Below are positions 60,109-64,000 of a DNA stretch of 64,000 bases, piece by piece. A program made the translations under genes and the position numbers. This DNA comes from Streptomyces gilvus (GTDB lineage Bacteria; Actinomycetota; Actinomycetes; Streptomycetales; Streptomycetaceae): assembly GCF_022513565.1 (NCBI RefSeq), contig NZ_JAKWBE010000003.1:186001-250000 (forward strand). The letters run 5' to 3'. The number at the start of each line of letters is the position of its first letter. Positions within the stretch are counted from its first letter, which is position 1. Under the pieces are notes generated by a model that was given only the letters and a program-made list of their open reading frames with translations, was not told the origin of the DNA and did not search any database.

Positions 60109-63100
60109 GTGGCCGAACCCGGGGACCTGGCCCAACCCGTCGTGGGCGTCTACGAAAAGCTCATCACGCAGGATCTACTGGACAGGATCGAGAGACTCGA
60201 AGCTGCCGGGTGGAAGGCCATCGACGCTGAGGTCAGCGCAGAGTCCACCCCGCACGTACTGGCGCGGCACATCGGCGAGGCCGTGGGACGGCGACTCGCT
60301 CAACTGCCGCACAAGAGGCAGGTCGCCGTCGCCAACCAGATCATGGAGTCGTTGGCCGCAACTGTGCCCGACGACGATGGCGAGACGGACGCCATCGCCG
60401 AAGGCCCGCGTCAGCTGCTCGCCCTCGCCGAACAGGAGGCCCCCGGCGTCTATGCGGTCCGTCCCCTTACTCCCCTCTCCGAGACCGCGCTGATCACCAA
60501 CGCCCCAGACGACCCCAACCTGGGAGCCGAGCTGCGGGCGGAGTTGGCAACGGCCGATCACATCGACCTGCTGTGCGCATTCGTGAAATGGCATGGGATA
60601 CGGGTACTTGAAGACTCACTCCGCGCGGCCAAGAAGCGTCAGGTTCCGATCCGGATCATCACGACCACGTACATCGGGGCCACCGACAGAAACGCCTTGG
60701 ATCGTCTGGTCCGCGAGTTCGACGCCCAGGTGAAGGTCAACTACGAGATCCGATCGACTCGTCTGCACGCAAAAGCCTGGCTGTTCCGCCGCGAGACCGG
60801 CTTCAACACGGCCTATGTCGGCAGTTCCAACCTGTCCAAGGCCGCGCTCCTCGACGGTCTGGAGTGGAACGTACGCCTGTCTTCTGTCGCCACGCCGAGA
60901 GTGCTCGACAAGTTTGAGGCGACGTTCGACGCCTATTGGAATGACCCGGCCTTCGAGTCGTACGACCCCGACGAGGACGGGGAGCGCCTCACCGAAGCGC
61001 TTGCCCGGGCGGGAGGCAAGGGACCAGGCGACGACTTCAAGATCAACCTATCCGGCCTCGAGGTGCAACCGTTCCCGCACCAACGAGACATGCTGGAACG
61101 CCTCCGCGTCGAACGCGAGATCCGCGGCCATCACGAGAACCTTCTGGTCGCGGCCACCGGCACGGGTAAGACCGTCATGGCCGCCCTGGACTACCGCAGC
61201 CAGCACGACCGGCGTGGCGGGGAGCTTCCTCGGCTCCTGTTCGTCGCGCACCGTAAGGAGATCCTGAAACAGTCACTGCGTACCTACCAAGAGGTGCTCG
61301 CCGACGCTTCGTTCGGCGAACTCCTCCACAACGGCCAGGAACCCCGCGACTGGAGCCACGTCTTCGCCAGCGTCCAGTCCCTCAACCTCCAAAGGCTGGA
61401 GCAGCTCGCTCCCGACCACTTCGACGTCATCGTCATCGACGAGTTCCACCACGCCACGGCTAGCACCTACCGTCGGGTACTCCAGCACTTCAAGCCGGCG
61501 GAACTGCTCGCCCTCACCGCAACCCCGGAGAGGATGGACGGGCTCAATGTGCAGGACGAGTTCTTCAAGGGCCGCATCGCCGCGGAAATGCGGCTGTGGG
61601 AAGCCCTGGAAGCTGACCTGTTGTGCCCCTTCCACTACTTCGGAATCCCCGATGGCACGGATTTGACCCGGTTGAAGTGGCGCTCGGGCAACTACGACCG
61701 AGACGAACTCGAGAACGTCTACACGGCCGATGACGGACAGGCTCTCATCGTTCTGAAGCAGGTCAAGGACAAGATCTCCCATCCTGCCGCCATGCAAGCC
61801 CTGGGTTTCTGTGTAACCAAGAAGCACGCCCACTTCATGGCGAAGCAATTCAACAAGGCCGGGCTCCGGGCGGCAGCCCTCGACAGCGACTCTTCCTCCT
61901 CGGAGCGCGTTCAGGCACTGGACGACCTCAAGAATGGCAAGATCCAAGTCATCTTCTCCGTCGACCTGTTCAACGAGGGCCTGGACATCCCCGACGTCGA
62001 CACTCTGCTGCTCCTTCGCCCGACGAACAGCGCGACCGTATTCCTCCAGCAACTGGGACGCGGCCTGCGACGTACATGGAACAAACCCGTGCTGACGGTG
62101 CTGGACTTCATCGGTCAACACCGGGCGGAGTTCCGCTTCGAGGAGCAGTTCCGAGCCCTAACGAACCTGTCCCGCAACCGTCTGGTCGACAGCATCAAGC
62201 GGGACTTCCCGCAGCTTCCCTCCGGCTGCCAGATCATCTTGGAGGGCAAGTCCAAGGACTTGGTCCTCGACAACATCCGAACTCAGCTCAACGCCACCAT
62301 CAACACGCTGGCGAAAGAGGTCAGGGACTACAGCACGCCCAAACTGGACACCTACCTGCGCGAGAGCAGGCGCGACATCAAGGAGCTCTACAAGAGCGAC
62401 AACTCTTGGACCAAGGTCCTGCGTAAGGCGGGCCTCATCAAGGAGGCCCCGTTGCCAGGCGAGGAGGACCTCCTAAAGCGAGTCCACGCCTTCCTACATG
62501 TGGATGACCGGGATCGAGCAGATTCCTACCTGCGCCTCCTCGCAGAAGACGCACCCGACTACGACTCCCTCTCCCCGACCGAGCAGGCATACGCCCGCAT
62601 GCTCTTCTTCAACCTGTGGGACAAAGCGGGCGGATTCTCCAGCTACCGCGAGGGCCTCGCGTCCCTTCGCGCCCAGCACTTGGTCCGTGACGAGCTACGC
62701 CAGGTCCTGACATACGTCCTCGACCGCACCGATCACTATCCTCTCCGCCTGGACGGGCCGCTCGGGCACCTCCCGCTGAAGATCCACAGCGCGTACAACC
62801 GCTCTGAGGTTCTATCAGCGCTCGGGGTAGCCCGATTGGGCGGACAGATGCCCGGAGTGTTCGCACAGGGGGTGACCTGGGTGGAGGAGATCAACACAGA
62901 CGCGTTGCTGATCACCTTGGAAAAGAACGAGCGGGACTTCTCTCCCAGCGTCCGTTACAAGGACTATGCGATCAGCCCCACCCGCTTCCACTGGGAGTCG
63001 CAGAGCACCACCCCCGCCACGTCCAGGACGGGCCTGCGCTACCAACACCACGTCGAGCAGGGCAGCCATGTCCTGCTGTTCCTGCGTCGCTACAAATCCA

Positions 63101-63249
63101 ACGCAATCGGCAAGTCCGAACCCTGGATTTTCCTGGGGCCGGCGACCTATGTGAAGCACACGGGCAGCAAGCCGATGGCCATCACATGGGAGTTGCATCA
63201 CGAACTTCCGGCGGATGTGTGGACCTACTCGACCATCGCTGCCAGTTAA
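60109..63249 (+). CDS. PLD nuclease-SF2 helicase-DUF3427 protein
   Basis: A 1046-residue defence-type protein. A phospholipase-D-like (HKD) nuclease part occupies about 120-300 (HAKAWLFRRE at 220, with GSSNLSKAALLDG). The SF2 motor follows: Walker A AATGTGKT (Lys354), DEFHHA (444, motif II), ALTATPERMDG (motif III), VIFSVDLFNEGLDIPDVD (motif V) and QQLGRGLRR (motif VI). The C-terminal 400 residues match DUF3427. GTG at 60109 with AGGAG five bases upstream; an ATG at 59959 lacks one. Codon use is clearly less GC-rich than its neighbours to the left, a sign of transfer. It converges with the HEPN gene. Confidence 0.9.
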   Translation: MAEPGDLAQPVVGVYEKLITQDLLDRIERLEAAGWKAIDAEVSAESTPHVLARHIGEAVGRRLAQLPHKRQVAVANQIMESLAATVPDDDGETDAIAEGPRQLLALAEQEAPGVYAVRPLTPLSETALITNAPDDPNLGAELRAELATADHIDLLCAFVKWHGIRVLEDSLRAAKKRQVPIRIITTTYIGATDRNALDRLVREFDAQVKVNYEIRSTRLHAKAWLFRRETGFNTAYVGSSNLSKAALLDGLEWNVRLSSVATPRVLDKFEATFDAYWNDPAFESYDPDEDGERLTEALARAGGKGPGDDFKINLSGLEVQPFPHQRDMLERLRVEREIRGHHENLLVAATGTGKTVMAALDYRSQHDRRGGELPRLLFVAHRKEILKQSLRTYQEVLADASFGELLHNGQEPRDWSHVFASVQSLNLQRLEQLAPDHFDVIVIDEFHHATASTYRRVLQHFKPAELLALTATPERMDGLNVQDEFFKGRIAAEMRLWEALEADLLCPFHYFGIPDGTDLTRLKWRSGNYDRDELENVYTADDGQALIVLKQVKDKISHPAAMQALGFCVTKKHAHFMAKQFNKAGLRAAALDSDSSSSERVQALDDLKNGKIQVIFSVDLFNEGLDIPDVDTLLLLRPTNSATVFLQQLGRGLRRTWNKPVLTVLDFIGQHRAEFRFEEQFRALTNLSRNRLVDSIKRDFPQLPSGCQIILEGKSKDLVLDNIRTQLNATINTLAKEVRDYSTPKLDTYLRESRRDIKELYKSDNSWTKVLRKAGLIKEAPLPGEEDLLKRVHAFLHVDDRDRADSYLRLLAEDAPDYDSLSPTEQAYARMLFFNLWDKAGGFSSYREGLASLRAQHLVRDELRQVLTYVLDRTDHYPLRLDGPLGHLPLKIHSAYNRSEVLSALGVARLGGQMPGVFAQGVTWVEEINTDALLITLEKNERDFSPSVRYKDYAISPTRFHWESQSTTPATSRTGLRYQHHVEQGSHVLLFLRRYKSNAIGKSEPWIFLGPATYVKHTGSKPMAITWELHHELPADVWTYSTIAAS

Positions 63250-63309
63250 TCTATCTCCGCTACAGAGTCACCATAATGCATGTGCCCTCACTCACGACTT
63301 TCAGACCGG

Positions 63310-63927
63310 CTATTTGTTTTCCATTAGGACATCGAGGTCGCGAAAACCATCCAACACCACATTCACCGTCTTGAGCTCATTCTGCGGATCAGGCTTGACT
63401 TGCATTTTTGCGCCTTTGTGGGCTGCGTCACCACGAGCCGTCGCCCAAGTTTCGGTCGCACTAAGCCAACCAGAGTCAATATCCGTATCTTGCAGGCCGA
63501 TTGGCAGGAGCAAGCGAAGGAGATTCTTCTCCTTTATTCCATGGTTCTGTTTTCGAGCATAGCGATGCATATCAGCCTGAGCACTCTCTATGCGCGCTTC
63601 CAGGGTCGGATATTTCGCTGGTCTGGCTGCTGCGTCACTTAGTGACTCAGGTATAGCCGCAGGAGATTCCCTGTACGCTACGACGGCTAACAGACTAACA
63701 GCGATTGAGCCACTTACCTTCCAACCAGAAACGGCCTGATCAACCACTTCAATCACACGGTCTTCAATAAAGGACTCAAACTCTGCATGCGCAAGGACTC
63801 TAAAGGCGCGCGTCTGCTCGTAGACAAGGTCGTTATAATCGCCTGTGGGGTCAAACTCCTGCGGCAGGAAATTTCGTCGAAGTTCCCCGATTCGCCTCTC
63901 CAGCTCTTCGAATCGTGAAGAAACCAT
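63310..63927 (-). CDS. HEPN-domain ribonuclease-like protein (RiboL-PSP/MAE_28990 type)
   Basis: A 205-residue helical protein. An acidic/hydrophobic helix AHAEFESFIEDRVIEVVD (about 46-64) and the catalytic HEPN motif R165-x4-H170 (ATARGDAAHKG) match the RiboL-PSP-HEPN/MAE_28990 families, which are metal-independent RNases in toxin and anti-phage systems. ATG with AGGGGAATCAA upstream. It overlaps no gene; the stop lies 60 bases from the helicase stop, tail to tail. A partial gene ends 10 bases upstream on the same strand, so the two are probably an operon. Base composition is unusually AT-rich for this genome, which points to transfer. Confidence 0.75.
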   Translation of the reverse strand: MVSSRFEELERRIGELRRNFLPQEFDPTGDYNDLVYEQTRAFRVLAHAEFESFIEDRVIEVVDQAVSGWKVSGSIAVSLLAVVAYRESPAAIPESLSDAAARPAKYPTLEARIESAQADMHRYARKQNHGIKEKNLLRLLLPIGLQDTDIDSGWLSATETWATARGDAAHKGAKMQVKPDPQNELKTVNVVLDGFRDLDVLMENK

Positions 63928-63936
63928 TTGATTCCC

Positions 63937-64000
63937 CTAAGGAACGAGGCGATTGTCGCGCAGTTCAGGTACGCGCAATTGCGTCTCCACTGCTTCACTG
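63937..64000 (-). CDS. 3' end of an unidentified gene
   Basis: In the minus strand the last 21 codons up to TAG (63937-63939) read SEAVETQLRVPELRDNRLVP and stop. The 5' part lies beyond the window. With only 20 residues no family can be named. It precedes the HEPN gene by 10 bases on the same strand and most likely shares its transcript; it could be the partner of the HEPN protein. Confidence 0.5.
   Translation of the reverse strand, partial: SEAVETQLRVPELRDNRLVP

Noticed and set aside
63753..63998. 81-codon frame overlapping the HEPN gene start
   Set aside because: Out of frame with the HEPN protein over most of its length and no ribosome site; the short frame ending at 63937 fits better as the upstream gene.

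Overview
The window is a piece of a Streptomyces chromosome. It has very high GC with strong GC bias at third codon positions, many GTG starts, translationally coupled ATGA/GTGA overlaps, and a typical Streptomyces gene set: cellobiose uptake operon end with a CebR-type operator, a c-di-GMP protein like CdgA, the cslA-glxA locus, class E and F sortases, an NsdA-like regulator and a GH18/CBM2 chitinase. From memory of the S. coelicolor map, the order bglC ... cdgA ... amino-acid-type ABC transporter ... cslA-glxA-GH6 follows the core-chromosome segment around SCO2798-SCO2838; no alignment could be run.

Left part (0-18.7 kb): the 3' end of cebF, then cebG and bglC, a small membrane protein, a chitinase downstream of a two-component system, several small secreted or hypothetical genes, an NsdA-like regulator, a histidine phosphatase and a PAP2 lipid phosphatase. 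At 13.1-17.3 kb lies a tightly coupled trio: a Cas4/RecB-type Fe-S nuclease, an unrecognised 533-residue protein with a putative beta-barrel end, and an SF1 helicase. Together they look like a Dna2 helicase-nuclease cut into three polypeptides, and they are the best candidate here for an undescribed system. The trio ends in a perfect 86-bp direct repeat.

Middle part (18.7-32.3 kb): a tRNA-Lys(CTT), a secreted M6 protease, cdgA, a flavin-dependent oxidoreductase, and a catabolic island. The island holds two EutA/maleate-isomerase-like proteins, a D-2-hydroxyacid dehydrogenase, an amidase, a DUF3830 protein, an ehuBCDA-like ABC importer and an IclR regulator. Gene content suggests import and hydrolysis of a small N-containing compound (ectoine-like or an amide), but the substrate is unknown.

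Right-middle (32.3-48.9 kb): two further copies of tRNA-Lys(CTT), an acyl/AMP ligase, an AA10 LPMO with a DasR-type palindrome upstream, an SPFH protein, an NlpC/P60-like wall protein, then cslA-glxA and a convergent GH6 lipoprotein that together make and shape the hyphal-tip glucan. A sortase F unit and two LAxTG-type surface proteins follow.

Right part (48.9-64 kb): a ROK repressor divergent from a Gfo/Idh/MocA oxidoreductase, an FAH-family hydrolase, a YidC C-terminal remnant next to a class E sortase, a GH30 galactanase, an MFS gene without a visible start codon, a SEC-C protein and an HNH/DUF222 protein. From about 59.8 kb, after a 25-bp inverted repeat, base composition becomes visibly less GC-rich. 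This last segment carries a PLD-nuclease/SF2-helicase/DUF3427 protein, a HEPN ribonuclease-like protein on the opposite strand, and the end of another gene coming from outside the window: a likely horizontally acquired defence locus.
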